From positions 1-35,246 of the forward strand of contig JAUXWU010000144.1 in the NCBI GenBank assembly GCA_030680085.1: DNA of 35,246 nucleotides. Direction: 5' to 3'. This document shows, in pieces, positions 10,787-19,332 of this stretch. The translations under genes and the position numbers were made by a program. This stretch comes from Rhodocyclaceae bacterium. GTDB taxonomy: Bacteria > Pseudomonadota > Gammaproteobacteria > Burkholderiales > Rhodocyclaceae. Numbering within the stretch: position 1 is the first letter of the stretch; the number at the start of each line of letters is the position of its first letter. The notes beneath the pieces are model-generated. The model made no database searches. It saw nothing but the letters and a program-made list of their open reading frames with translations, and was not told the DNA's origin.

Positions 10787-12021
10787 TCTGCTGGTTCTCC
10801 TGGTATGCCGCTGGGTTGCTGCACGTCGCGCCGTCCCGTCAGCGCCGACCGCTCGCGCCGTCCCGCGAGCGCACTTTGTGCGATTTCGCAGTCCGAAAAT
10901 GGCAAGCGCACGCCGGCGATTTCCTGATAGGGCTCATGCCCCTTGCCGGCCAGCAGAATGACGTCATTGGCATCCGCCTCTCTCACCGCCAGGCGAATGG
11001 CGGCGGCGCGATCTGCCTCGATCATCACCGCGCCCTTCACCCCGGCGCGGATCGCGGCGATGATGGCTTGCGGGTCCTCGCTGCGCGGGTTGTCGCTGGT
11101 CAGGATGACCTGATCGGCAAGCCGCTCGGCGATGGCGCCCATCAGCGGTCGCTTGCCGGCATCGCGGTCGCCGCCGCAGCCGAAGACGCAGACGAGCTTG
11201 CCGCCACGCGCCGCCGCCGTGCCAGAGAGGGTGGTCAGCACCTTTTCCAGCGCATCGGGCGAATGGGCGTAATCGACCACCACCAGCGGCAGTGCATCGC
11301 CCCCCAGCGTTTCCATGCGGCCGGCGGGTGCGACAAGCGCTGCCAGCGCGGCGGCGATCTCCGGCAATGACCGGCCGCCCGCGAGCAGCGCGCCGGTCAC
11401 GGCCAGCAGGTTCGACGCATTGAAGCGACCCACCACGGGCGCCGTAAAGCGCACCCCATCGAGCGTGAAGGCAATGCCTGCACCCGTCTCGACAAGGTCG
11501 ACGGCTGAGAGCACGGTGTCCGTGCCGCCGCCACCCTCCAGCGTGTAGCCGATGGTGGCGACGCGGCCCTTGAGCCGTGCGACGAGATCGACGCCGAAGG
11601 GATCATCGAGATTCAGCACCGCCGTGCAGAGGTCCGGCATCTCGAACAATTTCCGTTTCTCGGCCGCATAGGCTGCCATCGTGCCGTGATAATCGAGATG
11701 GTCGCGGGTGAAATTGGTGAATACCGCCACGTCGAAACGGATGCCGGCAACGCGGCCCTGATGCAGTCCGATCGACGAGACTTCCATCGCGCAGGCCGTC
11801 GCGCCCTGCCTGACGAATTCCGGCATCAATTCCTTGAGCACGGCCGCGCCGGGCGTGGTGTTGGGACTTTCCGCCAGCGCACCGGGGAAGCCGTTGCCCA
11901 GGGTGCCGACGATGGCGCACCTGTCGCCCAATGCGGCCAGCGCCTGGGCGATCCATTGCGTGACGGATGTTTTTCCATTGGTGCCCGTGACCCCCACGGT
12001 GAACAGTTTTATCTCGTTCAC
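10780..12021 (-). CDS. murE: MurE-type UDP-MurNAc-tripeptide ligase lacking the N-terminal domain
   Basis: Catalytic and C-terminal domains clearly belong to MurE: P-loop GVTGTNGKTS at residues 10-19, AMEVSSIGLHQGRV, TRDHLDYHG, the lysine region YAAEKRKLF, GCGGDRDAGKRPLMG, and the meso-diaminopimelate specificity motif DNPRSEDP. The P-loop is normally preceded by about 100 residues forming the UDP-binding domain 1 (E. coli MurE is 495 residues); here only about nine precede it and the protein is 413 residues. The GTG at 12021 follows GGAGGA by about 4 bases and overlaps the ftsI stop; upstream sequence is ftsI coding sequence, so no longer start exists. The C-terminus carries an extra tail with SALAGRRERSALTGRR, encoded by two repeat copies. 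Confidence 0.85.
   Translation of the reverse strand: MNEIKLFTVGVTGTNGKTSVTQWIAQALAALGDRCAIVGTLGNGFPGALAESPNTTPGAAVLKELMPEFVRQGATACAMEVSSIGLHQGRVAGIRFDVAVFTNFTRDHLDYHGTMAAYAAEKRKLFEMPDLCTAVLNLDDPFGVDLVARLKGRVATIGYTLEGGGGTDTVLSAVDLVETGAGIAFTLDGVRFTAPVVGRFNASNLLAVTGALLAGGRSLPEIAAALAALVAPAGRMETLGGDALPLVVVDYAHSPDALEKVLTTLSGTAAARGGKLVCVFGCGGDRDAGKRPLMGAIAERLADQVILTSDNPRSEDPQAIIAAIRAGVKGAVMIEADRAAAIRLAVREADANDVILLAGKGHEPYQEIAGVRLPFSDCEIAQSALAGRRERSALTGRRDVQQPSGIPGEPAEC
10829..10850 (-). repeat. Dispersed repeat, copy in the murE 3' tail (distal)
   Basis: Plus strand CGCCGTCCCGTCAGCGCCGAC; about 20 of the first 21 consensus bases match and the T-rich end is lost. Encodes SALTGRR in the C-terminal tail of MurE. 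Confidence 0.7.
10856..10878 (-). repeat. Dispersed repeat, second copy in the murE 3' tail (proximal)
   Basis: Plus strand CGCCGTCCCGCGAGCGC followed by ACTTTG, with a two-base loss relative to the consensus. Same orientation and same reading frame (SALAGRR) as the copy 27 bp away, forming a tandem pair. Confidence 0.65.
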
Positions 12022-13739
12022 ATTTCCTCCTTCACCGGCGCGGCGGCCATCTGCAGCGGCTTTTCCGGCGCATCGGGCGCAACGCCCAGGCTGCGCAGCG
12101 CGCTGCTCATCACGCCGGAAAACACCGGTGCCGCCACCTCGCCGCCGTAATACTTGCCGGCCGAGGGTTCGTCGATCATCACCGCGATGATCAGGCGCGG
12201 GTCTGACACGGGCGCAAAGCCGACGAACGAGGAGACATATTTGTTGGTGTAACTGCCGCCCTCCAGCTTGTTGGCGGTGCCGGTCTTGCCGGCGACGCGG
12301 TAACCAGGCACCTGCGCCTTGGGCGCCGTGCCGCCTGGCAGTACGGCCATTTCGAGCATGGCGCGCACCTCGCGGGCGGTCTGCTCGGTGAACACCCGGA
12401 CGCCCACCGGCGGCGCCGTTTCGAGGCGCGTCAAGGACAGCGGCAGCAGGTCGCCGTTGCGCGCAAACGCCTGATAGGCGCGCGCCAGTTGAATCAGCGT
12501 CACTGAAATGCCATGGCCATAGGACATGGTGGCCTGCTCGATCGGCCGCCAGCGCTTGTGGGGCCGCAAGCGGCCGCCAGCCTCGCCGGGGAAGCCCAGT
12601 TTGAGCGGCTGGCCGAAGCCCAGCTTGTCGAACATCTGCCACATCTCCTCGGCCGGCAGCGCCAGTGCCATCTTCGCCGCGCCGATGTTGGAGGATTTCT
12701 GGATCACCTGGGCGACCGACAACACGCCGTGCGGGTGCGCGTCGGAAATCGTCGCCGTGCCGATGGTGAGTCTGCCGGGCGCCGTCTGGATGGGGGTGTC
12801 GAAGCGCACATTGCCCTTGTCCAGCGCCAGGGCGACGGTGAAGGACTTGAAGGTCGAGCCGGGCTCGAAGGTGTCGGTGAAGGCGCGGTTTCTGAGCTGC
12901 GCGCCCGACAGACGGGTGCGGTTGTTGGGGTTGTAGGTCGGCAGATTGACGAGCGCCAGCACTTCGCCGTTCTTGGCATCGATCACGACGATGCCGCCAG
13001 CCTTGGCCCTGTGCTGGGTGATCGCCTGTTTGAGCTGCACATAGGCCAGATATTGCAACTTGGCGTCTAGGGCGAGCACGGTGTCCTTGCCTTCTTGCGG
13101 CGCGCGGATCGATTCGACGTCCTCGACGATCTGGCCACGACGGTCCTTGATGACGCGTCGCCCGCCGGGTTTGCCGGTCAATTGGCTGTTCATCGCCAGC
13201 TCGATGCCCTCCTGGCCGACGTCATCGACGCCGGTGAAACCGAGCATGTGGGCCGCGACTTCGCCGGACGGGTAATAGCGCCGGTATTCGTTCTTGAAAT
13301 GCACGCCCGGCAGCTTGAGGTTGGCAATCTGGGCGGCCACGTCCGGCGCGATCTGGCGCTTGAGATAAACGAAATCGCGCGCGCCGGCCAGCTTGCGCGT
13401 CAGCTCGCGCGGGTCGGTTTCGAGCAGGGCGGCCAGTTGCCGCACCTGCGCGGGAGCGAGTTTTGCGTCCTCGGGGATGGCCCAGACCGCCTTCACCGGG
13501 GTCGACATGGCCAGCACATCGCCATGCCGGTCGAGAATGCGGCCGCGGGTCGCCGAGATTTCGAGCACCCGCTCATAACGCGATTCGCCCTGGCCGATCA
13601 GAAAGTCCTTGTTGACGCCCTGCAGGTAAAACGAGCGCCCCACCAGCGCAGCAAAGCCGACCAGCAACAGCCCCAGGATGAAATGCGCCCGCCATGCCGG
13701 CAGGCGTTCTTCAAGTAATGGGCTGCGGCTCAGCTTCAT
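12018..13739 (-). CDS. ftsI: Peptidoglycan D,D-transpeptidase FtsI (PBP3)
   Basis: Septal transpeptidase, partner of FtsW. From the ATG at 13739 it is 573 residues: cytoplasmic tail, membrane anchor at about 18-36 (FILGLLLVGFAALVG), pedestal domain with RGRILDRHGDVLA, then the transpeptidase domain with SXXK (STFK, 295-298), SXN (SSN, 349-351) and KTGT (485-488). An upstream extension to 13829 would overlap ftsL and is unlikely. The start overlaps the ftsL stop by 4 bases, and the stop overlaps the murE GTG. Confidence 0.97.
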   Translation of the reverse strand: MKLSRSPLLEERLPAWRAHFILGLLLVGFAALVGRSFYLQGVNKDFLIGQGESRYERVLEISATRGRILDRHGDVLAMSTPVKAVWAIPEDAKLAPAQVRQLAALLETDPRELTRKLAGARDFVYLKRQIAPDVAAQIANLKLPGVHFKNEYRRYYPSGEVAAHMLGFTGVDDVGQEGIELAMNSQLTGKPGGRRVIKDRRGQIVEDVESIRAPQEGKDTVLALDAKLQYLAYVQLKQAITQHRAKAGGIVVIDAKNGEVLALVNLPTYNPNNRTRLSGAQLRNRAFTDTFEPGSTFKSFTVALALDKGNVRFDTPIQTAPGRLTIGTATISDAHPHGVLSVAQVIQKSSNIGAAKMALALPAEEMWQMFDKLGFGQPLKLGFPGEAGGRLRPHKRWRPIEQATMSYGHGISVTLIQLARAYQAFARNGDLLPLSLTRLETAPPVGVRVFTEQTAREVRAMLEMAVLPGGTAPKAQVPGYRVAGKTGTANKLEGGSYTNKYVSSFVGFAPVSDPRLIIAVMIDEPSAGKYYGGEVAAPVFSGVMSSALRSLGVAPDAPEKPLQMAAAPVKEEM

Positions 13740-13996
13740 GGTGCCGCAGTCACGATCTGCCCGGGGCGGGGCGCGTGCATGCCGAGCTTTTCGCGGGCGA
13801 TCTGCTCGATGCGTGCATGGGTGGCCCAAGTGCTTTGTTCAAGTTGCAACTGGCCCCATTCGACCTCCAGCGCGCGCATGCGTTCCTGCTCGCGCTCGTA
13901 GGCGGTGACGAGCTTGCGCGCGTGGTGATTGATCGATACATCGGCCAGCGCGCTGAGCAAAACCACGGCCAGCAGGAAGAGATTGAGCCGGGCCAC
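13736..13996 (-). CDS. ftsL: Cell division protein FtsL
   Basis: Small bitopic divisome protein (86 residues) that forms a coiled coil with FtsB and binds FtsQ and FtsI. The N-terminus is a membrane segment (LNLFLLAVVLLSALADV) followed by a helical, heptad-rich stretch (REQERMRALEVEWGQLQLEQ) and the conserved end IEQIAREKLGMHAP. It starts with GTG at 13996, directly after the rsmH stop, and overlaps ftsI. Position between rsmH and ftsI supports the call. Confidence 0.93.
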   Translation of the reverse strand: MARLNLFLLAVVLLSALADVSINHHARKLVTAYEREQERMRALEVEWGQLQLEQSTWATHARIEQIAREKLGMHAPRPGQIVTAAP

Positions 13997-13998
13997 TG

Positions 13999-14931
13999 TC
14001 AGACCTTCTCCGCCACGCGTAGCACGGCGCTGCGCGCCCGCGGGTTGGCGGAAACCTCTGCCGACCCGGCCCTGATCGGCTTGCCCACCAGTCGCATCAC
14101 CGGCGCTGGCAGGTCGGCGGCCTTCACGGGCACGCCTTTCGGCGGCTCTGGCGGTCGCGCCGTGTCACGCAGAAAGCGTTTGACGATGCGGTCTTCAAGG
14201 GAATGAAAACAGATCACGGCCAGCCGTCCCGTTGGCTTCAAGCGAGAGAGCGCCTGCGGCAGGGTTAGCGACAGTTCCTCAAGCTCACGATTGACGTGAA
14301 TCCGTAGAGCCTGGAAGGTGCGCGTCGCCGGGTGTTGCCCTGGCTCGCGCGTCCGGACGACCGCCGCCACGAGCGCGGCAAGCTGTCCTGTGGATGAAAT
14401 ACGCTGCTCGCCCCGAGCAGCAACAAGCGCCTTTGCAAGCGCATGAGCAAACCGTTCTTCGCCATAGTCACGAATCACCTCCTCGATTTCACGTTGTTCG
14501 GCCCGCGCCAGCCAATCCGCCGCGGTCTCCCCCTGCGTCGTGTCCATGCGCATGTCGAGCGGCGCATCGAAACGAAAACTCATCCCCCGTGACGGGTCGT
14601 CCAGTTGCGGCGACGACACGCCCACGTCCAGCAAAATTCCATCCACTTGCGTCACGCCCTCTGCGGTCAGCACCTCGTCCAGCCGGCTGAAAGCGGCATG
14701 CAGCAAGGTAAAGCGTTGGTCTTTGATCAAGCTGCCCGCGGCAATGGCCATCGGGTCGCGATCCAGCGCAATCAGCCGACCGGCCGGACTCAAGGCGTCC
14801 AGAATGGCCCGGCTGTGCCCGCCGCGCCCGAAAGTGGCATCGACGTAGACGCCATCCGGCTTGATCGCCAGTGCGGCGACGGCCTCGGCAAGCAGCACCG
14901 GAGAATGCGCTGCGGGAGAAAGGGCGCTCAC
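13999..14931 (-). CDS. rsmH: 16S rRNA (cytosine-1402-N4)-methyltransferase RsmH
   Basis: SAM-dependent methyltransferase of 16S rRNA C1402; RsmI, also in this window, adds the 2'-O-methyl group to the same nucleotide. Motifs: [10 protein letters not shown], the SAM loop [27 protein letters not shown] and the end [13 protein letters not shown]. 310 residues is standard. The stretch at 14101-14120 (encoding DLPAPV) resembles the dispersed repeat but only weakly. Confidence 0.96.
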   Translation of the reverse strand: MSALSPAAHSPVLLAEAVAALAIKPDGVYVDATFGRGGHSRAILDALSPAGRLIALDRDPMAIAAGSLIKDQRFTLLHAAFSRLDEVLTAEGVTQVDGILLDVGVSSPQLDDPSRGMSFRFDAPLDMRMDTTQGETAADWLARAEQREIEEVIRDYGEERFAHALAKALVAARGEQRISSTGQLAALVAAVVRTREPGQHPATRTFQALRIHVNRELEELSLTLPQALSRLKPTGRLAVICFHSLEDRIVKRFLRDTARPPEPPKGVPVKAADLPAPVMRLVGKPIRAGSAEVSANPRARSAVLRVAEKV

Positions 14932-14940
14932 GGCGCAGAA

Positions 14941-15390
14941 TCACAAAGACATACCCTCGAAGCCCGGTGGCGGCACATCGCTCGCCAGGGCCTCGAAGGC
15001 GGTTTCATGCTGGCGACGCCAGCCGGCATCGCTCCAGATCTCGAAGTGCGAACCCATGCCGACCAGCCACACCTGCTTTTCGAAGCCGGCGTAGTCGCGT
15101 AATTCAGGGGCAATCAGGAGGCGGCCGGCGCTGTCGGCTTCCTCGGGTCGGGCGTTGCCCACCAGCACGCGCTTGGCGGCGGCGGAACGCGGATCGAAGC
15201 TCGGCGCGGCCAGAATTTTGTCGCGGATCGGCTCCCAGGCCGGTTCGGGATAGAGCAGCAGACAGCGATGCGGATGCGCGGTCAGCACCAGTCGACCACC
15301 CCCCGCCGCAGCCAGCGCATCGCGATGCCGCGCCGGAATTGCCAGCCGACCCTTCGCATCCAGACTAAGTTGCGCCGCCCCTTGGAACAC
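14941..15390 (-). CDS. mraZ: Transcriptional regulator MraZ
   Basis: DNA-binding repressor of the dcw operon made of two AbrB-like (SpoVT/AbrB) repeats; it has the motif LDAKGRLAIPARHRD in the first half and DSAGRLLIAPELRDYAG in the second. I chose the GTG at 15390 (protein FQGAAQLSLD..., 149 residues) because GGGAGA stands 6-7 bases upstream and the family begins MFQG; an ATG at 15414 would lie almost at the predicted transcription start and inside the operator. First gene of the cluster, with the operator directly upstream. Confidence 0.94.
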   Translation of the reverse strand: MFQGAAQLSLDAKGRLAIPARHRDALAAAGGGRLVLTAHPHRCLLLYPEPAWEPIRDKILAAPSFDPRSAAAKRVLVGNARPEEADSAGRLLIAPELRDYAGFEKQVWLVGMGSHFEIWSDAGWRRQHETAFEALASDVPPPGFEGMSL

Positions 15391-15398
15391 CAGATTTC

Positions 15399-15433
15399 TC
15401 CCACTTATTCCCACTTGTCCCCACTTTATTCCA
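15399..15433 (-). promoter_or_regulatory. MraZ operator: four TGGRN boxes at 10-bp spacing
   Basis: On the minus strand, boxes TGGAA, TGGGG, TGGGA and TGGGA lie at 15429-15433, 15419-15423, 15409-15413 and 15399-15403, separated by exactly 5 bases each. Known MraZ sites are TGGGN repeats with 5-base spacers. The upstream two boxes overlap the -10 element and the last one overlaps the mraZ Shine-Dalgarno, so autorepression is the expected effect. Confidence 0.9.
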
Positions 15434-15451
15434 CCAATCTGGGCGCGTCAA
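15423..15451 (-). promoter_or_regulatory. Promoter of the mraZ-dcw operon (Pmra)
   Basis: On the minus strand, -35 TTGACG (15446-15451), a 17-base spacer and -10 TAAAGT (15423-15428). Predicted start near 15416, some 26 bases before the mraZ GTG. The -10 is embedded between the first two MraZ boxes. Confidence 0.8.
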
Positions 15452-15662
15452 GGGAAAATTGCAGAAATTTCAGGCGAGACAATGACTTACAGCAAGTTTC
15501 GTTGGTGAATTGTGAAAACAAAATCCTTGAAAATCAATGCATGAACGAGTGTTTTGAAAGTGAAGTGTGAAGACTGCCGAAGTCGAAATGAAGCGGGCGC
15601 TCCAGGCGCTACGGGAACTGGCGCACGCCTGACTTGGCCGTCCTGCCAGCACCGGCTTTCCG
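15452..15662. other. Intergenic stretch between mraZ promoter and hicBA terminator
   Basis: About 210 bases, AT-richer than its surroundings in the half nearer mraZ. Short frames are open on both strands, but none has a Shine-Dalgarno sequence, recognisable motif or family resemblance. I see no RNA gene or repeat here. Confidence 0.6.
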
Positions 15663-15664
15663 GT

Positions 15665-15693
15665 AAAAAAAAGCCCGGCGCGCGGCCGGGCTT
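15665..15693 (-). terminator. Rho-independent terminator of hicAB
   Basis: Bases 15671-15679 (AAGCCCGGC) pair perfectly with 15685-15693 around a 5-base loop. An eight-A run at 15665-15672 becomes a U tract on the minus strand, immediately after the hicB stop. It would also insulate the mraZ promoter from the upstream accessory block. Confidence 0.9.
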
Positions 15694-15695
15694 GC

Positions 15696-16118
15696 TCAAA
15701 CCACCCGCATGTCCAGGTGCTTGCCCAAGGCTTGCAGCGCGGCGGCGATGCCGTCAATGCGGGTGGTGTGCCGCACGTTGGTCAGGCGATTCACTTCCTG
15801 CGGACTGGTGTTGAGGCGGCGTGCCAGTTCCGCGGGCCGCACGCCCTGTGTGACCATCTCGTTGAGCAACAGCACCTTGGCCGACAGGCTGGCCGGAAGT
15901 TCGATCACGTTCTGGCCGCGTTTGGCCTTCGATGGCGCGGGCACGGCTCGCTTGTCCTCAAAGTAGAAGTCGAGGGCAGATTCCAGCGCATCCTTTGCGG
16001 CGGCCAAGGCCTCGCCTTCGGTGTCTCCCTGGGTGATGGCTTCGGGAATATCGTCGAAGGTGACAACGAAACCGCCGTCGGCTTCGTCAGGGGTGAGGGT
16101 GACAGGGTACATGAACAT
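15696..16118 (-). CDS. hicB: HicB-family antitoxin with HTH domain
   Basis: Antitoxin that neutralises HicA and represses its own operon. Residues 1-60 form the partial RNase-H-like HicB fold (MFMYPVTLTPDEADGGFVVT, DIPEAITQGDTEGEALAAAKDAL); residues about 85-130 form a helix-turn-helix (VRPAELARRLNTSPQEVNRL). The ATG at 16118 is preceded by AGGAG at 7 bases; a second ATG two codons on is possible. It follows hicA by 10 bases and ends at the terminator. Toxin-first order matches hicAB loci. Confidence 0.92.
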   Translation of the reverse strand: MFMYPVTLTPDEADGGFVVTFDDIPEAITQGDTEGEALAAAKDALESALDFYFEDKRAVPAPSKAKRGQNVIELPASLSAKVLLLNEMVTQGVRPAELARRLNTSPQEVNRLTNVRHTTRIDGIAAALQALGKHLDMRVV

Positions 16119-16128
16119 GGTGTGCTCC

Positions 16129-16305
16129 TTATTTCAAGCCGAGTTGTTTCTTGATGCCTTCCAGCGTGCCTTTTTTGAGATCGGTGTTGTGCATCGGCAG
16201 GATGGACTGCCTGCCGTTGAGGTACACCTTCATGTGTGAGCCTTTGGCTGGTTGGAATGTCGCGCCTTGTTGAGTCAGCCAGCGCTTGAATTCTTTACTA
16301 TTCAT
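16129..16305 (-). CDS. hicA: HicA-family mRNA interferase toxin
   Basis: 58-residue toxin with a double-stranded-RNA-binding-like fold that cleaves mRNA. It has the family core FKRWLTQQGATF, the catalytic histidine in KGSHMKV, and ILPMHNTDLKKGTLEGIKKQLGL. The ATG at 16305 begins exactly at the conserved MNSKEFKRWL; it has no Shine-Dalgarno but lies 7 bases downstream of a good -10, so the message may be leaderless. In-frame ATGs at 16317 and 16326 overlap the -10 or its spacer and are unlikely. Confidence 0.92.
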   Translation of the reverse strand: MNSKEFKRWLTQQGATFQPAKGSHMKVYLNGRQSILPMHNTDLKKGTLEGIKKQLGLK

Positions 16306-16312
16306 GGGCCAA

Positions 16313-16341
16313 AGCATAAGCAACATTGTTTATGTCGTCAA
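16313..16341 (-). promoter_or_regulatory. hicAB promoter with palindromic operator
   Basis: Minus strand -35 TTGACG (16336-16341), 17-base spacer, -10 TATGCT (16313-16318). Bases 16315-16334 form an imperfect palindrome (CATAA...TTATG, 16 of 20 symmetric positions) filling the spacer and touching the -10, a likely HicB binding site. Confidence 0.75.
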
Positions 16342-16379
16342 GCATGAAAGCGGCGCATGAATGATGACCGGGTAGTGCC

Positions 16380-16404
16380 AAAAGTCGGCGCTGGTGGGAC
16401 GGCG
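16380..16404 (+). repeat. Dispersed 25-bp repeat, copy abutting the res stop codon
   Basis: Plus strand AAAAGTCGGCGCTGG then TGGGACGGCG, 24/25 to consensus. It directly follows the res TAA (16405-16407) on the transcribed strand with no spacer. Inverted relative to the copy at 21740. Confidence 0.9.
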
Positions 16405-19332
16405 TTACAACAGCGACTGCTGTGCTCCCGCATCCCCCAGAGGCCGTATGCGCGCGAAGTTCAGCAGTTCGGCCAGCCGTCCGCCCTTGGCGCGCCAGTC
16501 GTAAAACGTCGCCTCGCCGAGCAGCACATAACGCCATTGGTGTTGGTCGCGATGTTCAGGGGCCAAACCGTTGATGCGTTCGCACCAGGCAGTCGCTGCT
16601 TTCAGCTTGCGCTGCACGTTGGGATGGGTCGTCTGCTGCTGCGCTTTGGTTTCGACGAGATAAACGTCCGCATCGGTACGCACCAGAAAATCCGGCGAGT
16701 AGAAGGCCGGCAAGCCGTCTTCCTTCACGTAGCGCAAGCGGGCGAAGTCGTGGCGGGTCTCGTTGATCTTGCAGAAGGCCAGTACACCCGCATCGGCTTG
16801 CCCCCATTCCATAAAGGCCCGCTCCAGCCCGCCGTTGCGGGCGGGATAAGGCAGGCGCTCGTAGATGCACTTGCCAACCGGCATGGATGAGGACTCTCGC
16901 ATCGTCAGCTTGTCCACCTCGGAAAGCCAGCGCTGTCGTACCTCGGTTTCGCCCTGCCAGTTGCGCTGCTCCGACTCCACCAGTGCCAGCGCGAATTTCT
17001 CGGTGATGTGATCGACCACCGGCTGCAGGAGCAGCAGACGCCAGTTTTCCTCAACCAGCGGTTCAAAGGGTTCGGCGAAGAGCCGTTCGCGGATGTAGTG
17101 TTCCAGCCAGCCCGTTAGTTCCGCCATATTCACCTGCATGTAGGGGTTGGCGTGGTGGTCGGCAATCTTGCGTCCCTTTGACAATGGCTGGCTCAACGCC
17201 TGGCCGATGCGACGGGTCAAGCGTGCCAAATAGTCGTTGTAGCCAGCGACATTCATCACTGCGCCCTCGACCCGGTAATCGCCGAACAGGGTGGCGCTCT
17301 GCAAGTCCTGGGAGACAAAGGTATCGCCCTTGCCCAGCATGCGCGACAGTTCCGCGCGGCTTATCGTGGTGAATGGCGGCAACGCCGTGACATCCAGCCC
17401 GCGATGATCGAGCGTCTCTTCGGCCTCGCGCAGGATGAAGGGAATGGCGAAATCGAATTCTTCGAAGCCATCGCGTAGCCCCACGGAAATCATGTCGCCG
17501 GCACTGCTGGTGTCGTCGCTGTCCTCGCTCGTCGTGCCGGCCAGGCCCTCCTGCATCAGCTCATCGTAGAAGGACTGGAAAGCCGGATGCTCGACGATGG
17601 AGAGGATGTCGATCAGGCCGACCGGTTCGTGGCCCTGGTTGATCCGTTCGCGGTTCTCGCGCTTGATATCGGCGAACTCTTCCTCCCGCCACATCAGACG
17701 CAGGCCGCGCCCGATGGTCTGCTCCAGCAGAATCTGCGCCTGGCTCGAACGCAACGGCACGATGACGCAGATGTTGTTGACATCGAAACCCTCGCGCAGC
17801 ATCAGCACACTGACGATCACGCGCGGCGCCGCGTGACGATCCACGTCGAACAGGTGCTCGCGGAGCGGCGCCCACTCCTTCTCGCCGAGTTCCGCCTTGC
17901 GGCCCGAGTCGATGGCCATCACCGCGTCGTCGCTCAGCCCCTCGTCGCGCAGGAACTGCACGACGCAAGGTGAGACCGTGGTGTCCTCGCACACCACCAG
18001 CATCTTCGGGTGACGGACGGGATCAAGCAGGGCGAAATCCGTCTCCAGCTTTTTCAACTTTTGCAGGCCGGCGCGCAGCATCACGCGCTGGCCCTCGGCC
18101 AGGGTCGGGTTGCCATCCGCGTCCCGTTCGGCCTTGAACTCCAAAGGCAAAGCGCCGAGTTCCTTGCGCCGGTCCAACACCAGCGACTTAACCAGCCCGG
18201 CGCGCATGGCGGCCTTTAGATCGAAGTCCACCACGATGTGCGGAAAATAGACCTTGCGCTTGTTTTTCCCCGCGCCGACATCGTTGTAGGGTGTGGCCGA
18301 AAAGTCGACTTGCACGAAGGCCCGGCCCTTTTTCTCGGCGATGCGCGAGAGACTTTTCTGCCACTCGACTTCGCTGGCCTCGCCCTCTTTCTTCACTTCG
18401 TGGATGTGGTGAGCCTCGTCGTTGAAAACCATCAGCGCCGGCAGATCGGCGAGATAGTCGAGAATGCCGCCGCGCGCGTAGCGCCGGTCCAGCATCTCCA
18501 GGCTGTTGCCGGCGGACTTGCCCGGCGTCAGCGGCAGCACCTCGGCGATTATTTGTTGCGGATCAAGCACTGCGCCGGGCGTATCCATCTCCGGCTGCCC
18601 CTCTTCCTCGCCTTCCACCAGCGCATGCCAGTTGGTGACGGCAATCAGGCCATTTCCCGTGGCCTTGATGCCGATTTCATCCTTGACACAGACATTGCCG
18701 CGCACAAAACCGAACACCAGCTCCCGTTCGCCCTCGGGAATGAACAGTTCCGCGTAGCGCGCCACATCCGAGCTGGAGAAATCCCGCTCGCCGCCCTTCA
18801 GCTTGCCGCACAGTGCATCCAGCAAACGCTCATACACGATCAGGCCCGGCGCCACGATCAGGAAATGGCGCGTGAAGCGAGGGTCGTCCAAGCCATCGGC
18901 CAGCGCCGCCGTCTTGTTGAGCAGCGACCAGATCATCAGCGCCTGCATTACCCAGGTCTTGCCCGTGCCGGTCGCCATCTTCAGGCAGTACTTGGGGTGG
19001 GCGTGCTTGGGCTGCGACACCTCGGCCAGCCGTCCGCCCGTCAGCAGCGCATCCGGCGCGGCCTGACGGTAGAGACCGACCAGATCGGGTGCATTCAGTA
19101 CCTCGTGGGCAACGATGGTGTTGAGAATTGCCTGCCGCTGCCCGGCGTGGAAATTGAACGGCCGAGTCGCGCAGATGTCGGCGAGGAACCACCAGCGCAG
19201 CAGTTCCGCCGTGGTCGGGGTTACCAGATCGAAGATATCGGCCGCACTATCTTCGAGACCGATGCAAAGTTGATTGGTCTTGGCGGTCAGACCGGCGGCA
19301 AGGGCGAGCGGACTATCCACGCCGGCCTTCAC
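16405..19332 (-). CDS. res: Type III restriction endonuclease, Res subunit
   Basis: ATP-dependent translocase-nuclease working in complex with Mod. From the GTG at 19332 it is 975 residues. The superfamily 2 motor has Walker A MATGTGKT (119-126), NDEAHH (304-309), the SAT motif DFSATPYN and motif [14 protein letters not shown]; the C-terminal PD-(D/E)XK nuclease is SPDFLV...YLVETKAQ at about 880-897. The GTG overlaps the mod stop in a GTGA arrangement and has GGGGA 7 bases upstream; the longer frame to 19500 overlaps mod and is rejected. Full length and motifs intact, so it should be active. Confidence 0.95.
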   Translation of the reverse strand: MKAGVDSPLALAAGLTAKTNQLCIGLEDSAADIFDLVTPTTAELLRWWFLADICATRPFNFHAGQRQAILNTIVAHEVLNAPDLVGLYRQAAPDALLTGGRLAEVSQPKHAHPKYCLKMATGTGKTWVMQALMIWSLLNKTAALADGLDDPRFTRHFLIVAPGLIVYERLLDALCGKLKGGERDFSSSDVARYAELFIPEGERELVFGFVRGNVCVKDEIGIKATGNGLIAVTNWHALVEGEEEGQPEMDTPGAVLDPQQIIAEVLPLTPGKSAGNSLEMLDRRYARGGILDYLADLPALMVFNDEAHHIHEVKKEGEASEVEWQKSLSRIAEKKGRAFVQVDFSATPYNDVGAGKNKRKVYFPHIVVDFDLKAAMRAGLVKSLVLDRRKELGALPLEFKAERDADGNPTLAEGQRVMLRAGLQKLKKLETDFALLDPVRHPKMLVVCEDTTVSPCVVQFLRDEGLSDDAVMAIDSGRKAELGEKEWAPLREHLFDVDRHAAPRVIVSVLMLREGFDVNNICVIVPLRSSQAQILLEQTIGRGLRLMWREEEFADIKRENRERINQGHEPVGLIDILSIVEHPAFQSFYDELMQEGLAGTTSEDSDDTSSAGDMISVGLRDGFEEFDFAIPFILREAEETLDHRGLDVTALPPFTTISRAELSRMLGKGDTFVSQDLQSATLFGDYRVEGAVMNVAGYNDYLARLTRRIGQALSQPLSKGRKIADHHANPYMQVNMAELTGWLEHYIRERLFAEPFEPLVEENWRLLLLQPVVDHITEKFALALVESEQRNWQGETEVRQRWLSEVDKLTMRESSSMPVGKCIYERLPYPARNGGLERAFMEWGQADAGVLAFCKINETRHDFARLRYVKEDGLPAFYSPDFLVRTDADVYLVETKAQQQTTHPNVQRKLKAATAWCERINGLAPEHRDQHQWRYVLLGEATFYDWRAKGGRLAELLNFARIRPLGDAGAQQSLL

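Noticed and set aside
12022-12642. Open frame that would extend murE to 620 residues and might supply its missing domain.
   Set aside because: The extension is an out-of-frame reading of ftsI with arginine/alanine-rich junk and no Mur ligase N-terminal motif.
14101-14120. Repeat-like CGGCGCTGGCAGGTCGGCG in rsmH.
   Set aside because: About 17 of 19 core bases match but the AAAAGT side is absent; kept out of the copy list as uncertain.
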